Source of the DNA: Pseudomonas_S sp047607345
GTDB lineage: Bacteria; Pseudomonadota; Gammaproteobacteria; Xanthomonadales; Xanthomonadaceae
Direction of reading: 5' to 3'
Length of the DNA stretch: 25,461 nucleotides
Assembly (NCBI GenBank): GCA_047607345.1
Contig: JASGDF010000100.1
Coordinates: 1-25,461 of the forward strand
This document shows, piece by piece, positions 8,193 through 15,029 of this stretch (the first letter of the stretch is position 1; each line of letters opens with the position of its first letter). The notes under the pieces were generated by a model. The model had not been told where the DNA came from. It saw only the letters and a program-made list of their open reading frames with translations, and did no database searches. A program made the translations under genes and the position numbers.

Positions 8193-9764
8193 TCAGCGCG
8201 GGACCGCAGCGGCCGACCAGATGCTGTCGGTGTGGCCCGTGTGCATGCGCCGGCCGGTGTGGCGGGCGATCAGCAGCAGCGCCGGCACCGCCGCCAGCGC
8301 GGTCAGGTCGATCACGATGCCGGCCCCGCCGTGGTTCCAGGTGCCGGCGACGCCCCAGATCCCGGCCAGGCTGCCCAGCGGCACCAGCGAGGTGACCGCG
8401 GCGGTGGCGAGCAGCAGTTCGTGCGCGCCGCGCGCCGCGCCGCGCCACAGCGTCCAGGCCACCGCGGCGGCGAACACCGCGAAGTAGATACCCTCGTGCC
8501 AGGCCGCCAGGTCGTGCACCCGGCCGGGCAGCCACTTGGTCGCCGCGGTGGTCGCCGAGATCCCGGCCACGCAACCCAGCGACACGCCGATGGTCAGTGC
8601 GCCGAGCACCCGCGCCGAGGTCTTCTGCGCCGGTGCCTCGCCGCCGCGGGCCTTCCTGCGGCGCGACTCGATCCACAGCAGGTTGCCGGTATAGAACAGC
8701 GCCGCCCCGGTCAACCCCAGCAGGAAGTACAGCCAGCGCACCGCATTGCCGCCGAAACTGCCGAAGTGCAGCATGAAGAAGGCGTTGACCGCCGCGCTCC
8801 AGCCGTCCATGTAGCCGGGCATGTCGTGCGGATCGACCTCACCGCTGTACGGGTCGACATGGGTGCTGGAGAAGGTGCGTGCGCGGGTACCGTAGCGGAT
8901 GTCCTGGCCGACCACGCTGCCCTCCACCCGGCCGTGGTCCTGGCCGAAGTTCAGGCTCTGCACCCGCAGGTGCGGCAACTGCTCGCCGACGCGTTGCAAC
9001 AGCACCGGCAGCGGCAGCGGTCGTGCGCCCGGCGGCAGCGGCGTGGGCGATTCGCGCGGCCAACTGATCGGCTGGCCGTACAGGGCCTTGCCCTGCACGT
9101 CGTAGAACTGGTCGTGGAAGGCGAACACCACCGAGGTCAGCGCCATCACCAGGTGCAGCGGCAGGCTGACCAGGCCGAGGGCGTTGTGCGCGTCCAGCCA
9201 CATCCGCTTGATGTTCCTGCCGATGCGCAGCGCGAACAGGTCCTTCACCAGCGTCGGCAGCAGCACGATGAGGCCCGAGACCAGCGCCAGCGCGTACAGC
9301 ATCGCCACCGTGCCCATGATCGGCCGCGCGATCCTTTCGGGAAACGGAAGGCCGACGAACTGGTGCAGCCGGTCGACCAGCCCCGCCACCGGCGCCTGCG
9401 TCAACTCGGCGACCTGCAGCCGTCCGGCGGCATCGAAGCTTGCACCGTATTCGCGGGCGTCGCGTCGGCCGCCTTCGCGCCAGATCAGCCGCGCCGGCTG
9501 CTCCGGCGTGGTCTCCAGCACGATGCTGTAGCGCTTGGCGGCCTGCGGATGGGCGGCCAGGGTGGCCTCGATCAGCGCCTGGGTGCGCTCGATCGGCGGC
9601 GGCGTGGCCAGCGTCGACGGCGGGGTCGCCCAGCGCGCCAGCGGCTTCTGGAACATGGTGATCGCGCCGGCATAGAAGGCGATGAACAGCATCAGCCCGC
9701 TGAAGATGCCGACCCAGATATGCACGTCCTTGTAGACCTTGACGATGTCGCTGCGGATCTTCAT
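8193..9764 (-). CDS. PepSY-associated membrane protein (iron-uptake type)
   Basis: 523 residues of the PepSY_TM family. The first membrane helix near 15-40 (VHIWVGIFSGLMLFIAFYAG) has the family's conserved His. Helices at about 150-175 and 195-220 (DAHNALGLVSLPLHLVMAL, further His residues) enclose or border two periplasmic PepSY-like regions. Another helix near 345-370 and two or three at the C-terminus follow, about seven in all. Relatives (PiuB/FoxB-like) are iron-regulated and are thought to reduce ferric siderophores or otherwise help iron cross the inner membrane, possibly with haem held by the His residues; that role is inference here. It is the last gene of the receptor cluster, starting 9 bases after the DUF3649 stop. 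Confidence 0.88.
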   Translation of the reverse strand: MKIRSDIVKVYKDVHIWVGIFSGLMLFIAFYAGAITMFQKPLARWATPPSTLATPPPIERTQALIEATLAAHPQAAKRYSIVLETTPEQPARLIWREGGRRDAREYGASFDAAGRLQVAELTQAPVAGLVDRLHQFVGLPFPERIARPIMGTVAMLYALALVSGLIVLLPTLVKDLFALRIGRNIKRMWLDAHNALGLVSLPLHLVMALTSVVFAFHDQFYDVQGKALYGQPISWPRESPTPLPPGARPLPLPVLLQRVGEQLPHLRVQSLNFGQDHGRVEGSVVGQDIRYGTRARTFSSTHVDPYSGEVDPHDMPGYMDGWSAAVNAFFMLHFGSFGGNAVRWLYFLLGLTGAALFYTGNLLWIESRRRKARGGEAPAQKTSARVLGALTIGVSLGCVAGISATTAATKWLPGRVHDLAAWHEGIYFAVFAAAVAWTLWRGAARGAHELLLATAAVTSLVPLGSLAGIWGVAGTWNHGGAGIVIDLTALAAVPALLLIARHTGRRMHTGHTDSIWSAAAVPR

Positions 9765-9773
9765 CGGCGCGCC

Positions 9774-10076
9774 TCAGGCCAGTGCCGTGCGCAGCAGCCA
9801 GAACAGGCCGAACGCGGCCAGGTTGGCCGTCCCCAGCCACAGCCACGCGCGCAGGCTATCGCGGAACAGGTAGACGCCGCCGAGCACGGCTGCCCACAGC
9901 GGCGCCAGTATCCACATGGTGAACTGGAGCTTGCCTTCGTGCATCGCCAGCCCGCCAGGGGTCAGCAGCGCGATCAGCCCGCTCAGCGCCAGCGCCAGGG
10001 TGAAGCCGAGCACGCCGCCGGCGCAGGTCTTGCCGAACCAGTGCCGGCTCTGCAGGCGCTCGCGCGGCGCGTTCAT
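9774..10076 (-). CDS. DUF3649-type small membrane protein
   Basis: 100 residues from the ATG at 10076, which overlaps the previous stop by ATGA, indicating coupled translation. Three hydrophobic segments are visible: GGVLGFTLALALSGLIALL, FTMWILAPLWAAVLGGVYLF and WLGTANLAAFGLFWLL. Size, order and neighbours match the DUF3649 (iron-transport-associated) proteins that accompany siderophore receptors and PepSY proteins in Proteobacteria. Biochemical role is unknown; inner-membrane location is inferred. Confidence 0.78.
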   Translation of the reverse strand: MNAPRERLQSRHWFGKTCAGGVLGFTLALALSGLIALLTPGGLAMHEGKLQFTMWILAPLWAAVLGGVYLFRDSLRAWLWLGTANLAAFGLFWLLRTALA

Positions 10077-10357
10077 GCCCGCTTCTCGCGCTGCCGCGCA
10101 CGCCAGGCGCCGAGGAACGGTGCCAGCGATCCGGCCAGCATCGCCGCGCAGGCGCAGATCGCCCAGGCTTCCAGCGTGCCGGTGCGGCCCAGCAGCAGTG
10201 CCAGGGCCAGCGCCAGCGCGGCGCTCCCCGGTAGCCAGCGCCGCCGCATGGGCCATGGGCCTGCGGCGCGCCATTGTTGCTGCGGGCAGGCCAGATAGAA
10301 CAGCCAGGCGCCGAGGCCGGCGAGCACGCTGGCGAGGACGATCGAGGTGGACAACAT
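10073..10357 (-). CDS. DUF3325-type small membrane protein
   Basis: 94 residues from the ATG at 10357. Hydrophobic segments: SIVLASVLAGLGAWLFYLA, a long Ala/Leu-rich stretch (SAALALALALLLG) and AWAICACAAMLAGSLAPFLGA, ending in a basic tail (RARQREKRA). The LACPQQQW piece after helix 1 and the gene order (receptor, this gene, DUF3649, PepSY) fit the DUF3325 family. The long open frame extending upstream to 11038 is antisense-free but lies inside the receptor gene in another frame, so it is rejected as the true start. The stop overlaps the next start by four bases. Confidence 0.76.
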   Translation of the reverse strand: MLSTSIVLASVLAGLGAWLFYLACPQQQWRAAGPWPMRRRWLPGSAALALALALLLGRTGTLEAWAICACAAMLAGSLAPFLGAWRARQREKRA

Positions 10358-10396
10358 GGCGGGGCACGCTCCGGATGACGGGGGCCTGGCGAGATG

Positions 10397-10428
10397 CCGG
10401 GGCCGTGTCCGGTCGGACACGGCCCCGG
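10397..10428 (-). terminator. Strong hairpin after the receptor gene (terminator or attenuator)
   Basis: A perfect 14-bp stem (10397-10410/10415-10428) with loop GGTC, starting 7 bases after the receptor stop. No T-run follows on the minus strand, so it may only partly stop transcription or protect the receptor mRNA's 3' end, lowering expression of the three small-protein/PepSY genes relative to the receptor. Confidence 0.55.
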
Positions 10429-10434
10429 GGGGGA

Positions 10435-12609
10435 TCACCAACTGAACGTGGCAGTGGCGGTCACTGCGCGGCCGCTGCCGTAGTAGCAGGAGGTCGCCGA
10501 GGTGCAGGTGGCCACGTAGCGCTTGTCGGCCAGGTTGCTGCCGTTGAGCGCGAGCTTGACGCCGATGCCGCCGAAGTGGCCGGCGTCGTAGCGCAGCGCG
10601 GCATCCCACAGCGTGTACGACGGGATCCGGTAGACGTTGGCCAGGTCGCCGTAGGTCTCGCCGATATGGCGGCCGCCGACCGCCACCGCGAAGCCGCTCA
10701 GCACACCTTGCTGGAAGGTGTAGTCCAGCCACAGCGAGGTCATCCAGTCGGGCGTGCGGATCATCGTGTTGCCCTGGTAGCCATCGTTGCTCTTGGTCAC
10801 CTTGCCGTCCATGCGGGTCGCCGCGCCGACGATGCTGAAGCCGTCCAGCGGGGTGATCCGGCCTTCCAGTTCGACGCCGCGCACACGCTGCTGGCCGCTC
10901 TGCACCACGTAGTCCTCGTCCAGCGTCGTGTCGTTGGTGGGATCGCTGGTCACCACGTTGTTCTGGCGCAGGTCGTAGGCCGACAGCGTCAGCAGTCCGT
11001 CCACGCTGCTCGGCTGGTACTTCACGCCGACCTCCCACTGCTTGCCGGTGGTCGGCTTGATGCTGCTACCGTCGCGCTTGGAATAGGCGTCGACCACCGG
11101 CTCGAACGACTCGGAGTAGCTCAGGTACGGCGCCAGGCCGCTGTCGAAGGTGTACAGCGCGCCGGCGCGGGCGGTGGTGGCGGAGGCGTGGGTGATGCTC
11201 AGCTCGTCGCCGACCGCTTCGTACTGGCGGGCGTAGAACTGGTCGTGGCGGCCGCCGATGGTCAGGTGCAGCCTGCCCAGGTCGATCTGGTCCTGCAGAT
11301 ACACCCCGGTCTGGCGGTTGTAGCCGTGGTACTCGCTCTGAGCGGTCAGCACCGAGGCGAAGTCGTAGTAGGTGTACACCGGATTGAACACATTGATGGC
11401 GATCGTGCTGGTGGAGACCACCGCTCGGTCGCGGTTGTGCCACCAGTCGGTGGCCTGCCAGTCGGTGCCGACCAGCACGTTGTGGTGCAGCGTACCGGTG
11501 TCGAACTTGCCTTCCACCCGGGTGTCCACCACCTTGCCGTCGGCGGCGCCGGTGCCCTGCACGGCGCGGCGGCCGAGCGTGTTGCCATTGGTCAGCGTGG
11601 AGGTGCCGCCGACCGTGGTGCGGAACAGCGTGTCGACGTGGCTGGCGCGTGCGCTCTGGCTCAGCTTCCAGTTCTCGTTGAAATCGTGTTCGAACAGCCA
11701 GCCGACGGTGCGGGTCTCGCGATCGTAGACGTTCCAGTTCGGTTCGCCGATGAAGGTGGTGTTCTTGATGTAGCCGTACTGGGTCGGCACCACTGTGCCC
11801 TGGTAGGGCAGGAACTGGAAGGTGCTGCCGCCGTCTTCCTTCTGGTACAGGCCGAGCAGGGTCAGGCGAGTGGCGTCGGCGATGCGCCAGGTCAGGCTGG
11901 GCGCGACGAACCAGTGCTGGCGCTCGACGTGCTTGATCTGGGTGGCGCCGTCGCTGTACAGGCCGACCAGGCGCAGCAGCACGTTCTCGCGGGCGTTCTG
12001 TGTGCCCAGGTCGAAGGCGGTCTGGTACTGGCCGTTCTTGTCCACCGAGGTGCGCAGCTGCTGGGTCTGGTGCGGCTGGGGGGTCTTGCTGATCTGGTTG
12101 ATCAGGCCGCCCGGCGCCAGCTGTCCGTACAGTACCGCCGACGGCCCCTTGAGCACCTCGACCCGCTCCAGGTCCCAGCTGTCGATCTGCACGGTGGTCC
12201 ACTGGCCGCCCTTGGGCATGCGCATGCCGTCGAGGGTGACGTAGTTGCTCCAGCTGCCGACGTCGAAGCCGCGGATGTAGATGTCGTCCACGCGGTTGTC
12301 GATGCCGCCGGACTCGGGCACCACGCCGGCGCTGTAGCGCACCGCCTCGTCCAGTCGCTGCACGCCGCGCGCGTCCAGTTCCTCGCGGGTGATCACCGAG
12401 ACCGACTGCGGGGTTTCCAGCAATGGGGTGTCGGTCTTGGTCGCCGAGCTAATGTGCTGGGCCGGCTTGTAGGCGTTGACATGCACGGTGTCCAGGTCGG
12501 TCGGGGCGTCGCTGGCGGACTGGGCCGAGGCGCCGAAGGCGAGGGCCAGCAGGCAGCCGCAGGCCAGCGGGGCGAGACGGAGCGGGTGGGTCGGATGCGA
12601 GTCGGACAT
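10435..12609 (-). CDS. TonB-dependent siderophore receptor (FhuA/FoxA-like)
   Basis: 724 residues; an outer-membrane beta-barrel that imports ferric siderophores with energy from TonB-ExbBD. Signal peptide with core LACGCLLALAFGASA, cleavage near residue 29. No N-terminal STN signalling domain, so it is a plain importer rather than a transducer. The plug starts with DTVHVNAY (TonB-box region) and includes TPQSVSVITREEL, DDIYIRGFD, and RVEVLKGPSAVLYGQLAPGG, all typical of siderophore receptors. The barrel ends in the aromatic residue Trp (TATATFSW), as outer-membrane proteins do. CTSATSCYYGSGR near the end resembles the Cys pair of the FhuA/FoxA/FcuA group. The ligand is unknown; a hydroxamate is a guess. 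The Fur-box-like site upstream predicts iron repression. Confidence 0.95.
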   Translation of the reverse strand: MSDSHPTHPLRLAPLACGCLLALAFGASAQSASDAPTDLDTVHVNAYKPAQHISSATKTDTPLLETPQSVSVITREELDARGVQRLDEAVRYSAGVVPESGGIDNRVDDIYIRGFDVGSWSNYVTLDGMRMPKGGQWTTVQIDSWDLERVEVLKGPSAVLYGQLAPGGLINQISKTPQPHQTQQLRTSVDKNGQYQTAFDLGTQNARENVLLRLVGLYSDGATQIKHVERQHWFVAPSLTWRIADATRLTLLGLYQKEDGGSTFQFLPYQGTVVPTQYGYIKNTTFIGEPNWNVYDRETRTVGWLFEHDFNENWKLSQSARASHVDTLFRTTVGGTSTLTNGNTLGRRAVQGTGAADGKVVDTRVEGKFDTGTLHHNVLVGTDWQATDWWHNRDRAVVSTSTIAINVFNPVYTYYDFASVLTAQSEYHGYNRQTGVYLQDQIDLGRLHLTIGGRHDQFYARQYEAVGDELSITHASATTARAGALYTFDSGLAPYLSYSESFEPVVDAYSKRDGSSIKPTTGKQWEVGVKYQPSSVDGLLTLSAYDLRQNNVVTSDPTNDTTLDEDYVVQSGQQRVRGVELEGRITPLDGFSIVGAATRMDGKVTKSNDGYQGNTMIRTPDWMTSLWLDYTFQQGVLSGFAVAVGGRHIGETYGDLANVYRIPSYTLWDAALRYDAGHFGGIGVKLALNGSNLADKRYVATCTSATSCYYGSGRAVTATATFSW

Positions 12610-12684
12610 GGTGTGTGCCTGAGTAGTAGACGATGACGCGACGTGTGAACGAATGGTCGGATGCGTGGATGAAGCGAATTCGAC

Positions 12685-12703
12685 GCAAATGAGAATTACT
12701 ATC
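12685..12703 (-). promoter_or_regulatory. Fur-box-like operator upstream of the siderophore receptor
   Basis: The 19 bases GCAAATGAGAATTACTATC match the palindromic Fur consensus GATAATGATAATCATTATC at 14 positions. It lies about 75 bases before the receptor ATG in the only AT-rich stretch of the region. The core promoter is probably just around it, but I could not place -35/-10 boxes with confidence. Confidence 0.72.
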
Positions 12704-12798
12704 GTTGCAGTACGTTAAGGCATATTTTGCGATTCAGCAATAACGAAAATTTTACTGGACTCTTTCGTATCTCCACGGCCGTGGCACGATCGGGCACA

Positions 12799-12841
12799 CC
12801 CCAACGACAGAGCCGCCCGAAGGGCGGCTCTGTCGTTGGGG
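12799..12841 (-). terminator. 20-bp perfect hairpin after transaldolase
   Basis: A perfect 20-bp stem (12799-12818/12822-12841) with a GAA loop on the plus strand, 20 bases beyond the tal stop. No T-run follows in the minus direction, so it is an unusual intrinsic terminator or a block to 3' exonucleases. A separate 12-base palindrome CCACGGCCGTGG sits at 12773-12784. Confidence 0.65.
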
Positions 12842-12861
12842 CTTCCTAGCGGAGGGACGAC

Positions 12862-13830
12862 TCAGCCGGCGAGCTTGGCCCGGATCGTCGCGCGCAGCGC
12901 CTGCAGGTCCTTGGCGAAGGTGTCGATGCCGCCGGCCAGCTTCTCGGTCGCCATCGGATCGGCCGCCAGGTCTTTGGCGAAACGGGTCGCGTCGATCGGC
13001 GTGATGCTCGCGCCGTCGGCCGGTTGCGGTGACAGCTTGCGTGGCAGCTCGGCGTGCTCGGTGTCGAGCTTTTCCAGCAGGTCCGGCGAGATGGTCAGGC
13101 GGTCGCAGCCGGCCAGCGCCTCGATCTGTGCGGTGGAGCGGAACGAGGCGCCCATCACCACGGTGGCCGAGCCACGCTTCTTGAACTCGGCGTAGACGCC
13201 GCGCACGAAGCTGACGCCGGGGTCCTCGTCGATGCTGGCCGGGCTCTGGCCCTGGGCGACGTACCAGTCGAGGATGCGCCCGACGAACGGCGAGATCAGG
13301 AACACCCCGGCTTCGGAGCAGGCCAGCGCCTGGGTCTGGTTGAAGATCAGGGTCAGGTTACAGTCGATGCCCTCGGCCTGCAGCTGGCGCGCGGCCTCCA
13401 CGCCTTCCCAGGTCGCGGCGACCTTGATCAGGATCTTGTCCCTGGGTACGCCGCGCTCGGCGTACATCGCGATGAACTTGTGCGCCTTGGCGACGGTGGC
13501 GGCGGTATCGAAGGCCAGGTCGGCGTCGACCTCGGTGGAGACGCGACCCGGCACCAATTCAGCCAGCCGGGTGCCGACGCCGATGGTCAGCCGGTCGGCG
13601 ACCTCGTTGACCAGTTCATCGGCAGCGCCGGACTGCTGCCTGCCCCAGGCCAGCTCGCGCTCGATCAGTTCGGCGTAGACCGGCAGGTCCAGCGCCTTCT
13701 TCACCAGGGTCGGGTTGGTGGTGCAGTCCACCGGCTTGAGGCGCTTGATGGCGTCGTAGTCGCCGGTATCGGCGACGACCACCGACAGTTCGCGCAGCTG
13801 GGCCAGCTTGGAAGGGTGCGAAGCGGTCAT
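12862..13830 (-). CDS. tal: Transaldolase (class I, TalB type)
   Basis: 322 residues, normal for TalB. Moves a dihydroxyacetone unit between sedoheptulose-7-phosphate and glyceraldehyde-3-phosphate in the non-oxidative pentose-phosphate pathway. ADTGD at 20-24 (catalytic Asp21) and CTTNPTLVKKAL at 36-47 are family motifs. The Schiff-base Lys is Lys136 in KILIKVAATWEG. CNLTLIFNQTQA and SPFVGRILDWY are also conserved. It sits directly downstream of oxyR, separated by a good intrinsic terminator, so it likely has its own promoter in the 164-base spacer. In the described Xanthomonas ahpF-oxyR-orfX operon a small orfX follows oxyR; I see no such gene here. Confidence 0.97.
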   Translation of the reverse strand: MTASHPSKLAQLRELSVVVADTGDYDAIKRLKPVDCTTNPTLVKKALDLPVYAELIERELAWGRQQSGAADELVNEVADRLTIGVGTRLAELVPGRVSTEVDADLAFDTAATVAKAHKFIAMYAERGVPRDKILIKVAATWEGVEAARQLQAEGIDCNLTLIFNQTQALACSEAGVFLISPFVGRILDWYVAQGQSPASIDEDPGVSFVRGVYAEFKKRGSATVVMGASFRSTAQIEALAGCDRLTISPDLLEKLDTEHAELPRKLSPQPADGASITPIDATRFAKDLAADPMATEKLAGGIDTFAKDLQALRATIRAKLAG

Positions 13831-13906
13831 TTAGGTCTCTCGGTTCGGACGGTGAGGCGGTGCGTTGCGGGAGCGGCTCTGGATGGATCGAGGTCGCCCA
13901 GAGTCC

Positions 13907-13925
13907 CTTTCGCAATATTCGAAAG
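13907..13925. promoter_or_regulatory. Inverted repeat upstream of transaldolase
   Basis: CTTTCG-CAATATT-CGAAAG, a 6-bp perfect inverted repeat with an AT-rich centre, 77 bases before the tal ATG and just after the oxyR terminator. It could be an operator or part of the promoter; no regulator can be named. Confidence 0.3.
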
Positions 13926-13930
13926 AGCGT

Positions 13931-13958
13931 AAAGCAAAAGGCGACCGCAAGGGTCGCC
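13931..13958 (-). terminator. Rho-independent terminator after oxyR
   Basis: Read on the minus strand: GGCGACC, a 5-base loop, GGTCGCC, then TTTTGCTTT. The stem is 13940-13946/13952-13958 and the T-rich tail is the complement of 13931-13939. It is 36 bases past the oxyR stop and is the most canonical terminator in the window. Confidence 0.82.
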
Positions 13959-13994
13959 GAGGGTAGATCGCAGAAGGACGCGTCGCTGGCGGGT

Positions 13995-14942
13995 TCAGGC
14001 CGCCTCGACGTTGCATGGGGCGCCGCGTGTCGGTGGTGCCAGTGTCAGCAGTTCGGCCGGCAGTTGCTTGAACAATCCGGCCAGGCTCTCCAGGAACGTG
14101 GCCATCGCCGAACTGCGCCGCCATACCATCGCGATGCGCCGGCTGGGCTGCCTGTCGGCGTGGAAGCCGAGCAGGTGGATGTTGTCCGAGCGTGCCACCG
14201 GCGGCTTCACCGCCAGTATCGGCAACAGGGTGATGCCGACGTTGGCGGCGACCATCTGCCGCAGCGTTTCCAGGCTGGTGGCCTGGAACTCGGTGTTCTC
14301 CAGTGTGCCGGTCAGGTGGCACACGTCCAGTGCCTGCTCGCGCAGGCAATGGCCGTCCTCCAGCAGCAGCAGGCGTTGCCGGGACAGCTCGTCCAGGCTC
14401 AGCCTGTCGCGCTGCGCCAGCGCGTGACCCTCCGGTACCGCCAGCACGAACGGTTCCTCGAACAGGAACTCGGCGTGCAACTGGTCGTCGTGCAGCGGCA
14501 GCGCCAGCAGCGTCGCGTCCAGCCGGCCCTCGCGCAGCTGGCGTAGCAACTGGTCGCTTTTTTCCTCGACCAGCAGCAGTTCCAGTTGCGGAAAACGCTG
14601 GCGGATGCGCGGCACCATGTGTGGCAGCAGGTAGGGGCCGAGCGTGGGGAAGATGCCGAGCCGCACCGTGCCAGCCTCGGGGTCCTGGCTGCGGCGCGCG
14701 GCCTCCTTCATCTGCTCGACCTCGGCGACGATCCCGCGTGCGCGGGTGGCGGCCTCGCGCCCGGCCGGGGTCAGCATCACCTTGCGCGGCGCGCGCTCGA
14801 CCAGCGATACCCCGAGTTCGTCCTCCAACTTGCGGATCTGGGTGGACAGGGTTGGCTGGCTGACGAAACAGGCGGCCGCGGCGCGGCCGAAATGCTTGTG
14901 GTCGGCCAGGGCCACCAGGTACTTCAGGTCGCGCAGGTTCAT
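13995..14942 (-). CDS. oxyR: LysR-family peroxide sensor OxyR
   Basis: 315 residues. The N-terminal winged HTH (MNLRDLKYLVALADHKHFGRA, then FVSQPTLSTQIRKLEDELG) is typical of LysR regulators. Cys199 and Cys208 in GHCLREQALDVC match exactly the two redox Cys of E. coli OxyR, which form a disulfide on exposure to hydrogen peroxide and switch the tetramer to its activating form. It follows ahpF on the same strand with 52 bases outside both coding regions plus a hairpin between them, agreeing with the known Xanthomonas ahpF-oxyR order. An OxyR-like binding site is present upstream of ahpC. GAGG lies some 10 bases before the ATG. Confidence 0.96.
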   Translation of the reverse strand: MNLRDLKYLVALADHKHFGRAAAACFVSQPTLSTQIRKLEDELGVSLVERAPRKVMLTPAGREAATRARGIVAEVEQMKEAARRSQDPEAGTVRLGIFPTLGPYLLPHMVPRIRQRFPQLELLLVEEKSDQLLRQLREGRLDATLLALPLHDDQLHAEFLFEEPFVLAVPEGHALAQRDRLSLDELSRQRLLLLEDGHCLREQALDVCHLTGTLENTEFQATSLETLRQMVAANVGITLLPILAVKPPVARSDNIHLLGFHADRQPSRRIAMVWRRSSAMATFLESLAGLFKQLPAELLTLAPPTRGAPCNVEAA

Positions 14943-14994
14943 CGGCTACGGGCCTCGCTGGAACAGGGGGACGATCGTGGCAGCGACCGGATCA

Positions 14995-15026
14995 GCTTAC
15001 GCCCCTCGCGGACGAGGGGCATAAGC
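14995..15026 (-). terminator. Hairpin between ahpF and oxyR
   Basis: A 14-bp stem (14995-15008/15013-15026) with a 4-base loop, four bases past the ahpF stop. The single non-Watson-Crick pair (15000/15021) is C-A on the plus strand but G-U in minus-strand RNA, so it pairs fully only in the ahpF transcript. No T-run follows; partial termination would lower oxyR relative to ahpF. Confidence 0.58.
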
Positions 15027-15029
15027 GGC

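Noticed and set aside
10358..11038. Longer start for the DUF3325 gene inside the receptor gene
   Set aside because: The frame upstream of 10357 overlaps the receptor coding region, and the hydrophobic protein begins naturally at the ATG at 10357.
9916..12636. Plus-strand open frame of 906 codons opposite the siderophore receptor
   Set aside because: It is the antisense shadow of a clear TonB-dependent receptor; no ribosome site, signal or motif was found.
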